NCBI GenBank assembly: GCA_013696965.1
Contig: JACCXN010000093.1
Location: 57,760-121,759, forward strand
Direction: 5' to 3'
Origin: Bacteroidota bacterium
GTDB lineage: Bacteria > Bacteroidota > Bacteroidia > JACCXN01
DNA length: 64,000 nucleotides
Part shown: positions 54,713 to 64,000 of the stretch, piece after piece
Position numbering within the stretch: position 1 is the first letter of the stretch
How the letters are laid out: every line of letters begins with the position of its first letter
The notes under the pieces: generated by a model
What the model was told of the DNA's origin: nothing
Databases searched by the model: none
The model's input: the letters and a program-made list of their open reading frames with translations, nothing else
Program-made: the position numbers and the translations under genes

Positions 54713-54738
54713 TAAGCCGGGATTAATTTCCCGGCTTA
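54713..54738 (+). terminator. Hairpin between rpoB and rpoC
   Basis: TAAGCCGGGA and TCCCGGCTTA pair perfectly around a 6-nt loop, three bases after the rpoB stop. The following sequence (TACTAATTTTTATT) is only moderately T-rich, so read-through into rpoC 40 bp later is expected. Confidence 0.6.
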
Positions 54739-54777
54739 TACTAATTTTTATTATAAATAACACTCAAAATTCTTAAT

Positions 54778-57700
54778 ATGGCTCTCAAAAGAGATAATAA
54801 AGTCAAAAGTAACTTCTCGAAAATAACTATTGGTTTGGCTTCTCCCGAATCTATTCTGGAAAAATCCAGTGGAGAAGTATTAAAGCCTGAAACCATTAAT
54901 TACCGTACCTATAAGCCAGAGAGAGATGGATTGTTTTGTGAAAGAATTTTTGGACCGGTAAAAGATTGGGAATGTCATTGCGGAAAATATAAAAGAATCC
55001 GTTACAAGGGAATTGTTTGCGATAGATGTGGAGTTGAAGTAACTGAGAAGAAAGTAAGAAGAGAGCGCATGGGACACATACAACTTGTTGTTCCTGTTGC
55101 GCATATCTGGTATTTCAGATCTTTACCCAATAAAATTGGTTACCTTCTTGGTTTACCAACTAAAAAGCTAGATTCAATTATTTACTACGAGAGATACGTT
55201 GTAATTAATGCAGGTATTAAAGGTGCTGAAGGAGTTTCTTATATGGATTTCCTTACAGAGGAAGAATATCTTGATACTTTGGAAGCGCTTCCAAAGGAAA
55301 ACCAATATTTGGATGATTCTGATCCAAATAAATTTATTGCCAAAATGGGTGCTGATGCACTTCATATGCTTCTTGCCAGATTAGATCTTGATTCCTTATC
55401 TTATGATTTAAGGCACAAAGCAAATACTGAGACTTCTCAGCAAAGGAAAAATGAAGCATTGAAAAGACTTCAGGTTGTTGAAGCTTTCCGTGGTTCTAGA
55501 GAAAGAATTGAGAATCGTCCTGAATGGATGGTTGTTAAAGTTGTTCCTGTAATTCCACCGGAATTGCGTCCACTTGTTCCTTTGGATGGTGGTCGTTTCG
55601 CTACTTCTGACCTTAATGACCTTTACAGAAGGGTTATAATCAGAAACAACAGGTTAAAAAGGCTTATTGAAATAAAAGCTCCGGAAGTAATTTTGCGTAA
55701 TGAAAAACGTATGCTTCAGGAAGCAGTTGATTCACTTTTTGATAATTCAAGAAAAGCAAATGCTGTAAAAACTGAATCAAACAGAGCTTTAAAATCACTT
55801 TCAGACAGTTTAAAAGGTAAGCAAGGACGTTTCCGTCAGAATTTACTTGGTAAAAGGGTTGATTATTCTGCACGTTCTGTAATTGTTGTTGGACCAGAAT
55901 TGAAAATGCATGAGTGCGGTATTCCAAAGGGAATGGCTGCTGAGCTTTTCAAGCCTTTTATCATTCGTAAGATGATTGAAAGAGGTGTGGTTAAAACAGT
56001 GAAATCTGCAAAGAAAATTGTTGACAGAAAAGACCCTATTGTTTGGGATATTTTGGAAAACGTTCTTAAAGGACATCCTATATTATTGAACCGTGCCCCA
56101 ACTCTTCACAGATTAGGTATACAATCTTTTCAACCAAAACTTATTGAAGGAAAGGCTATTCAGTTGCATCCTTTAGTGTGTACTGCATTTAATGCGGATT
56201 TTGATGGTGACCAGATGGCTGTTCACCTTCCATTAGGAAATGCTGCAATTCTTGAGGCGCAAGTTCTTATGCTTGGTTCTCACAACATTCTTAACCCTGC
56301 TAACGGTGCTCCTATTACTGTACCTTCCCAAGACATGGTTCTTGGTCTGTATTATATGACCAAAGGCCGTTATTCTGAAGAAGGAAATCCTATACAAGGT
56401 GAAGGACTTAGGTTTTATTCTGCTGAGGAAGTTGTTATTGCTTACAATGAACGTAAAGTTAATCTTCATGCAAACATTAAAGTAAAAGCAAATGTGAAAT
56501 TAAACGGTTCACTTACCAATCAATTGATTGAAACAACAGTAGGCCGTGTTATTTTCAACGAAGTTGTTCCTGAAGAAGTAGGTTATATCAACGAATTGTT
56601 GACCAAGAAATCCTTAAGAGACATTATTGGTAAAATAATGAAAATTACCGGAACGGTTAGAACTGCAAGGTTCCTTGATGATATTAAGAGTCTTGGTTTC
56701 AACATGGCTTTTAAAGGTGGTCTTTCTTTTAACCTTGGTGATCTTGTAATTCCAGCCGAAAAGGATAAAATGGTGCAAGATGCAACTAATCAGGTTGAAG
56801 ATGTTACCAATAGCTATAATATGGGTCTGATTACCAACAATGAGCGTTACAATCAGATAATTGATATTTGGACACATACTAATTCCAGGTTGACCCAAAG
56901 ATTAATGGATCAGCTTAAAAATGATAACCAGGGCTTTAACCCTATTTATATGATGTTTGATTCTGGTGCAAGGGGTTCTAAAGAGCAGATTCGTCAGCTT
57001 TCAGGAATGCGTGGTCTTATGGCCAAGCCTCAAAAATCAGGTGCTTCAGGAGGTGAAATTATTGAGAATCCGATTCTTTCTAACTTTAAGGAAGGTCTTT
57101 CAATTCTTGAGTATTTTATTTCTACTCACGGTGCTCGTAAAGGACTTGCCGATACTGCCCTTAAAACAGCTGATGCTGGATATTTGACAAGAAGACTTGT
57201 GGATGTTTCTCAGGATGTTGTTATTACAGAGGAAGATTGCGGAAGTTTAAGAGGTATTATTGCTTCAGCACTTAAAAACAATGAAGAAGTTGTAGAAAGC
57301 CTTTATGACAGGATTTTAGGTCGTACTGGTGTGCATGATGTAATCAACCCGCTAAATGGTGAAATTATCGCTTCAGCCGGTGAAGAAATCAACGAGGACA
57401 TTGCTCAATTAATTGAAGAATCTCCAATTGAATCAGTTGAAATTAGGTCTGTACTTACCTGCGAGATGAAAAAAGGAGTTTGTGCAAAATGCTACGGAAG
57501 AAACCTTGCAACAGGTAGAATGGTTCAAAGAGGTGAGGCCGTTGGTGTAATTGCAGCTCAGTCTATCGGGGAACCAGGTACACAGCTTACATTAAGAACT
57601 TTCCACGTTGGGGGTACTGCCTCTAACATTGCTGCTGCTTCTCAAATTGAAGCTAAATTTGACGGAGTGTTGGAATTTGATGAATTAAGAACTGTTGAGA

Positions 57701-59079
57701 AAGAAAACATAGAAGGTAAGAAATTCCATATTGTAATTGGAAGATCTGCTGATATGCGTATTATTGATCCTAATACAGGAATTACCTTAACAACATCATT
57801 AATACCTTATGGTTCTTCTTTATTTGTATTGAATGGCCAGAAAGTTAAAAAAGGTGAGTTGATTTGTAACTGGGATCCTTACAATGCGGTAATTATTTCT
57901 GAAACAGCAGGAAAGGTATTGTATGAAAATATTGTTGAAGGTGTTACTTACCGTGAAGAGTCAGATGAGCAGACAGGATTTAAGGAAAAAGTAATCATTG
58001 AAACCAGGGATAAAACAAGAAATCCTGGAATTAAAGTTGCAACCGGAAAAAATGATATATTAAGAAATTACAATGTTCCGGTAGGAGCTCATATTATTGT
58101 TAATGACAACGATAAAATTGAAATAGGACAAATTCTTGTTAAAATTCCTAGAACAACTGGAAAATCTGGTGATATCACCGGTGGACTTCCTAGGGTTACT
58201 GAATTGTTTGAAGCAAGAAATCCTTCTAACCCTGCCGTTGTTTCTGAAATTGATGGTATTGTTTCTTTTGGTAAAATCAAACGTGGTAACAGAGAAACAA
58301 TAATTGAATCTAAAACAGGTGAAGTGAAAACTTATCTTGTTCCGCTTTCTAAGCATATTCTTGTTCAGGAAAATGATTATATCAGAGCAGGTGCTCAATT
58401 ATCTGATGGTGCTGTTAGCCCTGCTGATATACTTGCTATTAAAGGACCTACCGAAGTTCAGGAATATCTTGTAAATGAGGTTCAGGAAGTTTATAGATTA
58501 CAAGGTGTGAAAATTAATGACAAACACTTCGAGGTTATCGTTCGTCAAATGATGCGAAAAGTATTGATTGATGATCCAGGCGATACTAAATTCCTTGAAA
58601 AGCAATTGATAAACAAGATGGAATTCATGATTGAAAATGATTACATCTATGGAAAGAAAATTGTAATTGAGTCTGGTGATTCTACTTCACTTAAACCTGG
58701 ACAAATTGTAACTGCCAGGAAATTGAGAGATGAAAATTCAATGCTTAAGCGTAGGGACTTAAAACCGGTTGAAGCCAGAGACGCAATTGCATCTACTTCA
58801 AGTCAGATCCTTCAGGGTATTACCAGAGCATCGCTTCAAACTGAAAGCTTCATTTCGGCTGCTTCCTTCCAGGAAACTACCAAGGTGTTAAACGAAGCCG
58901 CTGTAAGTGGAAAAGTGGATGAATTAAAAGGACTAAAAGAAAACGTTATTGTTGGACACTTAATACCTGCCGGTACAGGACTTAGAACTTACGAAAAAAT
59001 GATCGTTGGTTCAAAAGAGGAGTACGAAAAGCTATTGGCCTCAAAACGTGAATCTGAGTCGGAAGTTGAAGTTGAATAA
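54778..59079 (+). CDS. rpoC: DNA-directed RNA polymerase subunit beta'
   Basis: 1433 residues. An N-terminal zinc site ([22 protein letters not shown]), the catalytic [12 protein letters not shown] metal-binding loop, the bridge-helix/trigger-loop region ([19 protein letters not shown]) and the second zinc site ([13 protein letters not shown]) are all intact. Catalytic subunit of RNA polymerase. Confidence 0.99.
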   Translation: MALKRDNKVKSNFSKITIGLASPESILEKSSGEVLKPETINYRTYKPERDGLFCERIFGPVKDWECHCGKYKRIRYKGIVCDRCGVEVTEKKVRRERMGHIQLVVPVAHIWYFRSLPNKIGYLLGLPTKKLDSIIYYERYVVINAGIKGAEGVSYMDFLTEEEYLDTLEALPKENQYLDDSDPNKFIAKMGADALHMLLARLDLDSLSYDLRHKANTETSQQRKNEALKRLQVVEAFRGSRERIENRPEWMVVKVVPVIPPELRPLVPLDGGRFATSDLNDLYRRVIIRNNRLKRLIEIKAPEVILRNEKRMLQEAVDSLFDNSRKANAVKTESNRALKSLSDSLKGKQGRFRQNLLGKRVDYSARSVIVVGPELKMHECGIPKGMAAELFKPFIIRKMIERGVVKTVKSAKKIVDRKDPIVWDILENVLKGHPILLNRAPTLHRLGIQSFQPKLIEGKAIQLHPLVCTAFNADFDGDQMAVHLPLGNAAILEAQVLMLGSHNILNPANGAPITVPSQDMVLGLYYMTKGRYSEEGNPIQGEGLRFYSAEEVVIAYNERKVNLHANIKVKANVKLNGSLTNQLIETTVGRVIFNEVVPEEVGYINELLTKKSLRDIIGKIMKITGTVRTARFLDDIKSLGFNMAFKGGLSFNLGDLVIPAEKDKMVQDATNQVEDVTNSYNMGLITNNERYNQIIDIWTHTNSRLTQRLMDQLKNDNQGFNPIYMMFDSGARGSKEQIRQLSGMRGLMAKPQKSGASGGEIIENPILSNFKEGLSILEYFISTHGARKGLADTALKTADAGYLTRRLVDVSQDVVITEEDCGSLRGIIASALKNNEEVVESLYDRILGRTGVHDVINPLNGEIIASAGEEINEDIAQLIEESPIESVEIRSVLTCEMKKGVCAKCYGRNLATGRMVQRGEAVGVIAAQSIGEPGTQLTLRTFHVGGTASNIAAASQIEAKFDGVLEFDELRTVEKENIEGKKFHIVIGRSADMRIIDPNTGITLTTSLIPYGSSLFVLNGQKVKKGELICNWDPYNAVIISETAGKVLYENIVEGVTYREESDEQTGFKEKVIIETRDKTRNPGIKVATGKNDILRNYNVPVGAHIIVNDNDKIEIGQILVKIPRTTGKSGDITGGLPRVTELFEARNPSNPAVVSEIDGIVSFGKIKRGNRETIIESKTGEVKTYLVPLSKHILVQENDYIRAGAQLSDGAVSPADILAIKGPTEVQEYLVNEVQEVYRLQGVKINDKHFEVIVRQMMRKVLIDDPGDTKFLEKQLINKMEFMIENDYIYGKKIVIESGDSTSLKPGQIVTARKLRDENSMLKRRDLKPVEARDAIASTSSQILQGITRASLQTESFISAASFQETTKVLNEAAVSGKVDELKGLKENVIVGHLIPAGTGLRTYEKMIVGSKEEYEKLLASKRESESEVEVE

Positions 59080-59097
59080 TTAGTAATTAACTATATT

Positions 59098-59132
59098 AAA
59101 ACGGGTATCGGAATTTCCGTTACCCGTTTTTT
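59098..59132 (+). terminator. Intrinsic terminator after rpoC
   Basis: AAAACGGGTATCGGAA and TTCCGTTACCCGTTTT form a long stem with one mismatch; the 3' arm continues into a run of T. A strong end for the rpl-rpoBC operon. Confidence 0.8.
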
Positions 59133-59149
59133 CTTAAATGATAAAAAAG

Positions 59150-59500
59150 ATGAGCCAGGAAAACAATAATAATAACAATAACAATAACAATAATAATTCG
59201 AATCAAAATCAATTGAATATTGAATTATCCGAGGAGGTTGCTGAAGGTGTTTATTCCAACCTTGCTATTATTACACACTCAAACTCTGAGTTTGTAATTG
59301 ATTTTATTAAAATAATGCCTGGAGTGCCAAAGGCTAAAGTAAAATCAAGGATTGTACTTACTCCACAGCATGCCAAAAGACTAATGTTTGCTCTTAAGGA
59401 CAATATTGGTAAATTTGAGGATGCTCATGGTGAAATAGAATTCAGCAAAGACCCAAATGCTATGCCTCTTAATTTTGGAGGGCCAACAGCCCAAGCATAA
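59150..59500 (+). CDS. DUF3467 domain protein with poly-asparagine N-terminus
   Basis: About 116 residues from ATG 59150 (MSQE followed by twelve Asn); an ATG at 59138 would add four residues but lies close to the rpoC terminator. QLNIELSEEVAEGVYSNLAIITHSNSEFVIDFIKIMPGVPKAKVKSRIVLTPQHAKRLMFALKDNI is the DUF3467 core, very common in Bacteroidota and usually just after rpoC. Function unknown; no membrane segment or enzyme motif is seen. Confidence 0.92.
   Translation: MSQENNNNNNNNNNNNSNQNQLNIELSEEVAEGVYSNLAIITHSNSEFVIDFIKIMPGVPKAKVKSRIVLTPQHAKRLMFALKDNIGKFEDAHGEIEFSKDPNAMPLNFGGPTAQA
59162..59197 (+). repeat. AAT/AAC trinucleotide run
   Basis: Twelve consecutive AAY codons encode the poly-Asn tract of the DUF3467 protein. 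Gain or loss of units would keep the frame and only change tract length. Confidence 0.85.
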
Positions 59501-59589
59501 ATCATTTGTTTTTTACCAATTACAAGCTTTTTTTTAACCACTAAAATTTATCTTTTTTTTAGTATCTTCAATAAGCATTTATTTGGCTT

Positions 59590-60957
59590 ATGAAAGGTTT
59601 ACTATCCTCCATACTTTTTTTGTTTATTTGTGCAAACACTTTTGCACAGGATTCATTAGTTTATAAATCTATTGCACAAGAGTTTATAAAACTTCTTGTG
59701 GAAAAGCAATATGATCAGGCTTCACTGTTATTTGATTTTAAAAGTTCCCAAAAATACAACCCTGTTTACTTAAAAAAAACATGGCTTGGAATTCAAAGTC
59801 AGACCGGGGAATTTTTAATTGCTTCTGAATTTAATTCAAAAAAAAATGCAGACGGAAATAGTGTTTTAATCACCTGCGAATTTCAGTTTATAACACTAAA
59901 TATTAAAACTTCTTTTGATAAGCAAAATAAAATTAGCTTAATCGAATTTTTACCTGCCAAAACCCTTTCTTCATCTATATCTGATTACAATCCACCTCCG
60001 TATGTAAAAAAGAGAAGGATAAAAGAGGAGGAAATCTATTTTAAAACTGATGTATTCCTAATTCCTGGGGTTTATACCAGGCCTAAGTGCAAAAGAAAAA
60101 CCCCATTGGTAATTTTGGTTCATGATTTTGGTCCTTTGGATAGGGATGCCACTTTAGGTTCAAATAAAATTTTTATGGATCTGGCCTTAGGATTGGCTTC
60201 CAAAGGAATTGCGGTTATCCGATATGATAAAAGAAGTTTTGTTTATGCGGCAAGAATGATAGAACGGTATGGTGAAAATATCACAATCATGGAGGAAACG
60301 ATATCTGATGTAATTAGTGCGGTTAACCTTGCAAAAACACTTAAAAGAGTTGATTCTGAAAAAATTTATGTGCTGGGACATGGCATAGGAGGAATGGTGA
60401 GCCCCCGGATAGCTTCAATGAAACAAGATCTGGCCGGAATAATAATAATGGCAGGAAATGCTCGTCCATTAGAGGATATGCTTCTTGAACAGAGCAGATA
60501 TCTTTCTGAAATTAGTGTTTCACAAGGAGGGTTAACAGATGCTGAAAAAATTCAATTGTATCAGTTAGAGGATCAGATAATGGCGGTGAAAAATCCAAAT
60601 TTAAATTCTAACACCCCTGCCTCTGAACTTCCCATGAATTTGTCTTCAAGTTATTGGATTGATATGAACAATTACAATCAAATTTCAGCTGCAAAAAATG
60701 CAAGTATACCTATGCTGTTTCTTCAAGGACAAAGAGATTTCCAGGTAACATTAACTGATTTTTCAATATGGAAAAAAGAGCTTGAGGAATTGGAACAAGT
60801 AAGCTTTAAACTTTATGCTGAGTTAAATCACATGTTTATTGAAGGTTCTGGCATGAGCGTACCTAAGGAATATCTTATAAAAGGAAATGTTCCCGGTTAT
60901 GTTATTACTGATATTTCTAAATGGTTAAAAAATAGAAAGTTAGATGATAAACATTAA
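59590..60957 (+). CDS. Secreted alpha/beta-hydrolase-fold protein with N-terminal DUF3887-like domain; nucleophile Ser replaced
   Basis: 455 residues with a signal peptide (cleavage near NTFAQ). Residues about 25-125 resemble the DUF3887 domain; about 150-455 is an alpha/beta hydrolase of the type usually reading LVHGSGPxDRDxTxGPNKPFxDLA. Here: LVILVHDFGPLDRDATLGSNKIFMDLALGLASKGIAVIRYDKR. The nucleophile elbow, normally G-H-S-x-G-G, reads VLGHGIGGM (Gly about 265, codon 60382-60384). The Asp (LFLQGQRDFQVT) and His (LNHMFIEG) positions remain. It is therefore probably catalytically dead or uses another chemistry; a binding role is possible. Confidence 0.82.
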   Translation: MKGLLSSILFLFICANTFAQDSLVYKSIAQEFIKLLVEKQYDQASLLFDFKSSQKYNPVYLKKTWLGIQSQTGEFLIASEFNSKKNADGNSVLITCEFQFITLNIKTSFDKQNKISLIEFLPAKTLSSSISDYNPPPYVKKRRIKEEEIYFKTDVFLIPGVYTRPKCKRKTPLVILVHDFGPLDRDATLGSNKIFMDLALGLASKGIAVIRYDKRSFVYAARMIERYGENITIMEETISDVISAVNLAKTLKRVDSEKIYVLGHGIGGMVSPRIASMKQDLAGIIIMAGNARPLEDMLLEQSRYLSEISVSQGGLTDAEKIQLYQLEDQIMAVKNPNLNSNTPASELPMNLSSSYWIDMNNYNQISAAKNASIPMLFLQGQRDFQVTLTDFSIWKKELEELEQVSFKLYAELNHMFIEGSGMSVPKEYLIKGNVPGYVITDISKWLKNRKLDDKH

Positions 60958-60971
60958 ATTAACAATGAATA

Positions 60972-61008
60972 AAAAAACAGGCACACTACTAAAAGATGCC
61001 TGTTTTTT
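60972..61008. terminator. Bidirectional intrinsic terminator
   Basis: AAAAAACAGGCA and TGCCTGTTTTTT form a perfect 12-bp stem with a 13-nt loop, with T-runs on both strands. It separates the + strand hydrolase gene from the convergent beta-barrel gene. Confidence 0.85.
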
Positions 61009-61018
61009 AAATTGGTTT

Positions 61019-61813
61019 TTACAGTTTGACCATTAATCCAATGTACATTCCATAAGTTTGCATTCTTGAATTTTCAGCCACAACTTGAAATTGATCCTGG
61101 TTAACAGTAATATCTGTAGCGCCAACATCAAGGATCCCTTGAGTTCCTCTAAAGCCTAAGTTAATATGTAACCATTTGGTTTGGCCAATACCAAAGTCAA
61201 CACCGGCTCCATAGGCAATACCTACATCCAAGGGGTTAACCTCCACCACTGCAACGGCAGTAGTTGGACCATTTCCATTACCAGTAACATCTGTACTTGC
61301 ACCGGTATTTATTCCTATATAAGGACCTGCAGTAACATTAAGGTTAACTGGCCTTCCATAATTGGTGTTAAAAGAAATTAAAATAGGAACATTTATATAG
61401 GACAAATCTACTCTTCTTGTTCTGGCATCATCAGTAAATTCATATGCCTGTCTCATTACATTTACCTCAAAGTGGGTTCCAAAATAATTATTAAAATAGT
61501 AGTTTAAACTCCCTCCAAATCCATGGGCAATATCATATTTGGCAGATATTGTTTGCTCATTTTCCATTCTAAAATCAAGGCGGCCTAAGCTAGGTTGATA
61601 TTTTGCACCTAAGTGAAATCCTCTTTGAGAGGGAGTTTCCCTAACCACATAAGTAGGATCCTGTATATCTGAGGAGATTTCAGGATTAAATGTGGATGTT
61701 TTTGTAAGGTTAACATTGGTGCTGGTTTCATCCTTTTCAACCTGTTGAGCCCTGGTAATATTAGTAAATAACATTACCAGCAATAGCGCTGAAATAATTC
61801 TTATTGTTTTCAT
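61019..61813 (-). CDS. Outer-membrane beta-barrel protein (PorT/OmpW-like)
   Basis: 264 residues. Signal peptide (LLLVMLFTNITRAQ). A predicted small barrel: HLGAKYQPSLGRLDFRM, AHGFGGSLNYYFNNYFGTHFEVNVM, SYINVPILISFNTNYGRPVNLNVTAGPYIGINTGA, VGIAYGAGVDFGI, WLHINLGFRGTQGIL and a final strand MQTYGMYIGLMVKL ending in a hydrophobic residue. This is the Bacteroidota 'outer membrane protein beta-barrel' type. Monocistronic, with a 208-bp gap upstream. Cargo or partner unknown. Confidence 0.88.
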   Translation of the reverse strand: MKTIRIISALLLVMLFTNITRAQQVEKDETSTNVNLTKTSTFNPEISSDIQDPTYVVRETPSQRGFHLGAKYQPSLGRLDFRMENEQTISAKYDIAHGFGGSLNYYFNNYFGTHFEVNVMRQAYEFTDDARTRRVDLSYINVPILISFNTNYGRPVNLNVTAGPYIGINTGASTDVTGNGNGPTTAVAVVEVNPLDVGIAYGAGVDFGIGQTKWLHINLGFRGTQGILDVGATDITVNQDQFQVVAENSRMQTYGMYIGLMVKL

Positions 61814-62021
61814 AGTTAATTAAATTAAATTAGATTTATATGCCAAACCGAATTCAAATTAACTGCCAATATTTATATTAGCCTTATGTTTTTTAGATTA
61901 GTTACTGATTAAATTGAATCGAAAAAAACAACTGTGGCAAGTAGAATAAGCCTGTTGTTTTTTTTAAATAGGGAATCCAATTCCAGAATATAGATTTTTT
62001 TTCAAACAGGAAAATTCAAGG

Positions 62022-62351
62022 TTACCATTTTCTAAAAACAAAGAAAACACCCATAATAATAAAAGCAAATCCTACTAAATAATTCCATTTTAACTCCTCT
62101 TTTAAATAGAAAACTGAAAAAACGGAAAATACAGTCAAGGAAATAACTTCTTGTATGGTCCTTAACTGCGCCCCATTAAACTGACCATAACCAATTCTAT
62201 TGGCAGGAATCATAAAGATGTATTCAAAAAAAGCAATAAACCAGCTAATGAGGATTACAACAATTAATGAGGTAGATTTAAATTTAAGATGGCCATACCA
62301 GGCAAATGTCATAAAGACATTTGAAATTAAAAGCAGAATTATTGTTTTCAT
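62022..62351 (-). CDS. DUF486 family membrane protein (DMT-like)
   Basis: 109 residues with four hydrophobic helices. LISNVFMTFAWYGHLKF, WFIAFFEYIFMIPANRIGYGQFNGAQLRTIQEVISL and NYLVGFAFIIMGVFFVFRKW are the DUF486 pattern, related to small drug/metabolite transporters. Function unproven. Last gene of a - strand group, 5 bp after the lipoprotein gene. Confidence 0.92.
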   Translation of the reverse strand: MKTIILLLISNVFMTFAWYGHLKFKSTSLIVVILISWFIAFFEYIFMIPANRIGYGQFNGAQLRTIQEVISLTVFSVFSVFYLKEELKWNYLVGFAFIIMGVFFVFRKW

Positions 62352-62356
62352 TCAAT

Positions 62357-62890
62357 TTATCTAAAAATTGCAGCCTTTGAAACAATGTTAAACTTTATAT
62401 CTCCTTTAATTGTGATGTCTTGAAAAATTGCTTCGTCCGTAATTGCATTGCATCTGATTTTATAAGAATCATTTTTTATATATTCTATAAGATTTTCGCT
62501 CGATGGTTGTAGAAACAATTCAAGTTGACCTGAATTTTCAATATTGTCTTTTGATGCAAGTAAAACTTCAGGTAAACCTTCTGTTGAAAGGTATATGGAC
62601 ACTGATTTTAAAAAGTTGAACGATTTTCCAGGTGGGCTGGTAATGGTAAACTTTAATTCTTCTAGCCTTACCTCTTTTAAATATTTTGCCCGGGTGTTAT
62701 TGTTTTCAAATTCTTCTTCAAAATTCACCTTTGATTCTTTTCCTGCAATGGATAATGGGGTAAACAATGAAATGGAGGAAGGTATAACAAATTCAGTAGA
62801 GTCATTAACATTAAATTCTTTAGCCTTTCTGGTACAAGAGTTTAACAAGGATAGAATTACCGTGAATAAGAATATAATTTTAATCTTCAT
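62357..62890 (-). CDS. Uncharacterised lipoprotein
   Basis: 177 residues. A lipoprotein signal with lipobox LLNSC (Cys about 19) is followed by a beta-rich domain with no family I recognise; FTPLSIAGKESKVNFEEEFENNNTRAKYLKEVRLEELKFTI is its most distinctive stretch. Probably a periplasmic or outer-membrane lipoprotein. It overlaps the upstream ABM-like gene by 11 bp, so it is cotranscribed with it. Confidence 0.8.
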   Translation of the reverse strand: MKIKIIFLFTVILSLLNSCTRKAKEFNVNDSTEFVIPSSISLFTPLSIAGKESKVNFEEEFENNNTRAKYLKEVRLEELKFTITSPPGKSFNFLKSVSIYLSTEGLPEVLLASKDNIENSGQLELFLQPSSENLIEYIKNDSYKIRCNAITDEAIFQDITIKGDIKFNIVSKAAIFR

Positions 62891-63224
62891 AATATATATC
62901 TAAAGGTTCAAAATGTGGAAATGAGAGATTAGCTTCAGGAATTTTATCAATTCCGAAGCCTCCATCATCCCAAAGGTCGCCCATTTTTATCCAAAAAGCA
63001 ATTACTTTTTCGTCTTTATGAGCATTTAGACTAGCTAATTCCGTTTTCCATTCAAAAATTTCAATAAAATAGTCTTCTTCAATTTTTGATTGCAGCAACA
63101 AAGCTGGTCTTTTGGTAACATAGGCTTGTTGCAGAAAATAATTTCTTTTCTCCCTTATTAGCAGAATAAATTCATTTAAATTTTCGGGTTTAACTTTATA
63201 AGTGGCAATAACTACTGCGCTCAT
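62880..63224 (-). CDS. Dimeric alpha/beta-barrel protein, ABM-like
   Basis: 114 residues. VVIATYKVKPENLNEFILLIREKRNYFLQQ and YFIEIFEWKTELASLNAHKDEKVIAFWIKMGDLWDD resemble antibiotic-biosynthesis-monooxygenase-like proteins of the dimeric alpha/beta-barrel fold. No catalytic residues can be assigned. It lies 23 bp after maf and overlaps the lipoprotein gene. Confidence 0.72.
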   Translation of the reverse strand: MSAVVIATYKVKPENLNEFILLIREKRNYFLQQAYVTKRPALLLQSKIEEDYFIEIFEWKTELASLNAHKDEKVIAFWIKMGDLWDDGGFGIDKIPEANLSFPHFEPLDIYYED

Positions 63225-63247
63225 AGCTGGAAATTAATTTACAATTG

Positions 63248-63841
63248 TTAGGAAATTTCAACTTTTTCTTCTGAGAATAACCATAATGCTTCGTACAATT
63301 CCTTCATTGGTAAACCCATTACATTATAAAATGAACCGTTTATTTTTTCAATTCCTATATATCCTATCCATTCCTGTATGGCATAAGCACCTGCTTTGTC
63401 AAAAGGTTTATAATTATCCACGTAATAAATTATTTCTTCCTCTGTAAGTCTTTTAAAATGAACATCTGTTACCACGAAAAAAGATTTTGTATTTGTACTT
63501 GATCTTAAACATATTGCCGTAATTACTTCATGCATTCTTCCAGATAGCTTTTTTAACATTGAAATAGCATCCTGGCGTCCTTCTGGTTTATTAATGGCTT
63601 CTCCATTTAGCCAAACAATTGTATCAGAGGTAATTAGTATGGAGTCGTCTGCAACATTGCCATAATCTTCACATTTTTTTCCGGCAAGGTACATTGGAAT
63701 TTCCTCTCTTTTTAAGGTTTCAGGAAAAGACTCATCCACTTCAACTTCATGCGTTTCAAATTCAAATCCTAATTCTTTTAGTAGAGATTGTCTTCTGGGA
63801 GATTTAGAACCCAGTATTAACTTATGCGGATATTTTTTCAT
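63248..63841 (-). CDS. maf: Maf-like nucleoside triphosphate pyrophosphatase
   Basis: 197 residues. LILGSKSPRRQSLLKELGF with the S-x-S-P-R-R motif, ILITSDTIVWLNGEAINKP, LSGRMHEVITA and AGAYAIQEWIGYIGIEKINGSFYNVMGLP are the Maf/HAM1-type features. It removes non-canonical or modified nucleoside triphosphates. First gene of the - strand group; its start lies inside one copy of the terminal direct repeat. Confidence 0.95.
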   Translation of the reverse strand: MKKYPHKLILGSKSPRRQSLLKELGFEFETHEVEVDESFPETLKREEIPMYLAGKKCEDYGNVADDSILITSDTIVWLNGEAINKPEGRQDAISMLKKLSGRMHEVITAICLRSSTNTKSFFVVTDVHFKRLTEEEIIYYVDNYKPFDKAGAYAIQEWIGYIGIEKINGSFYNVMGLPMKELYEALWLFSEEKVEIS

Positions 63842-63996
63842 ATGTATATAATTTGTTTTTTTAAAATGTCATCCCGATTTATCGGGACGCCAGGTTATCT
63901 TCATTAGTGTTTGTGAACGGTTTGTGCATGGCTATTTCATATGTATATAATTTGTTTTTTAACTGTCATCCCGATTTATCGGGATAGCCAGGTTAT
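63836..63996. repeat. 61-bp direct repeat, two copies about 100 bp apart, with CCCGAT..ATCGGG palindrome
   Basis: Copies at about 63836-63898 and 63936-63996 share TTCATATGTATATAATTTG, then a T-run, then GTCATCCCGATTTATCGGG and CCAGGTTAT, differing at a few bases. Each holds the palindrome CCCGATTTATCGGG. The first copy covers the maf start codon. Related palindromes occur at 22981-22998 and 24666-24699. Confidence 0.85.
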
Positions 63997-64000
63997 ATTC

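Noticed and set aside
59098..59149. DUF3467 start at ATG 59138
   Set aside because: It adds only MIKK immediately after the rpoC terminator; ATG 59150 is better placed, though the earlier one is not excluded.

Overview
The window comes from a low-GC member of the Bacteroidota. Four things point there: promoter elements of the TAnnTTTG type with little sign of Shine-Dalgarno sites; a secreted protein ending in a type IX secretion (T9SS) sorting domain; a DUF3467 protein and a DUF4956/VTC/CotH gene set; and the order rpsU-xerC-hpf-tRNAs-tuf-tRNA(Trp)-secE-nusG-rplKAJL-rpoBC. No closer taxon can be read from the sequence alone. Nearly every gene up to 60957 lies on the + strand; the last five are on the - strand.

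Region 1 (1-22956) is a surface-polysaccharide locus. It starts inside a BY-type tyrosine kinase, followed by an ABC-type glycan exporter (permease plus a Wzt-like ATPase with a C-terminal extension). Next come modifying enzymes (pyruvyl-transferase-like, acyltransferase 3, two left-handed beta-helix acyltransferases), a nonulosonic (sialic-acid-like) acid module made of a fused CMP-sugar synthetase/PseG-like hydrolase plus a NeuB-family synthase, eight glycosyltransferases or likely glycosyltransferases including a GT10 fucosyltransferase-like enzyme, and two SDR sugar-nucleotide enzymes. A T9SS-sorted SBBP-repeat/PKD protein sits in the middle.

Region 2 (22957-26883) is a patchwork of palindromes, intergenic repeats, a DUF4143 ATPase gene whose start lies in a 45-bp palindrome, a multiply frameshifted remnant of a UDP-GlcNAc 2-epimerase gene (wecB-like), and an AbiEi/AbiEii toxin-antitoxin pair.

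Region 3 (26884-37235) is the best candidate for an under-described system. Eight tightly packed genes encode a DUF4956 membrane protein, a VTC-type polyphosphate polymerase, a CotH kinase with a chitobiase-type domain, an O-antigen-ligase-like membrane protein, an SGNH hydrolase-like protein (its true start is an unusual codon upstream of the first ATG), a CotH kinase fused to a parallel beta-helix, a degenerate calcineurin-like phosphoesterase and a GT4 glycosyltransferase. Together they suggest synthesis and phospho-modification of an envelope polymer. It is followed by a degenerate 33-bp minisatellite of about 17 units and a second DUF4143 ATPase gene, so the block is bracketed by two such ATPases.

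Region 4 (39374-59500) is core genome: guaA, a LysM/periplasmic-binding-fold protein, hemF, rpsU, xerC, hpf, four tRNAs, tuf, tRNA-Trp, secE, nusG, rplK, rplA, rplJ, rplL, rpoB, rpoC and a DUF3467 gene, with clear hairpin terminators or attenuators between several of them.

Region 5 (59590-64000) has an alpha/beta-hydrolase-fold protein that has lost its nucleophile serine, a bidirectional terminator, an outer-membrane beta-barrel gene, and a four-gene - strand group (maf, an ABM-like protein, a lipoprotein, a DUF486 protein). It ends in a 61-bp direct repeat carrying a CCCGAT..ATCGGG palindrome.
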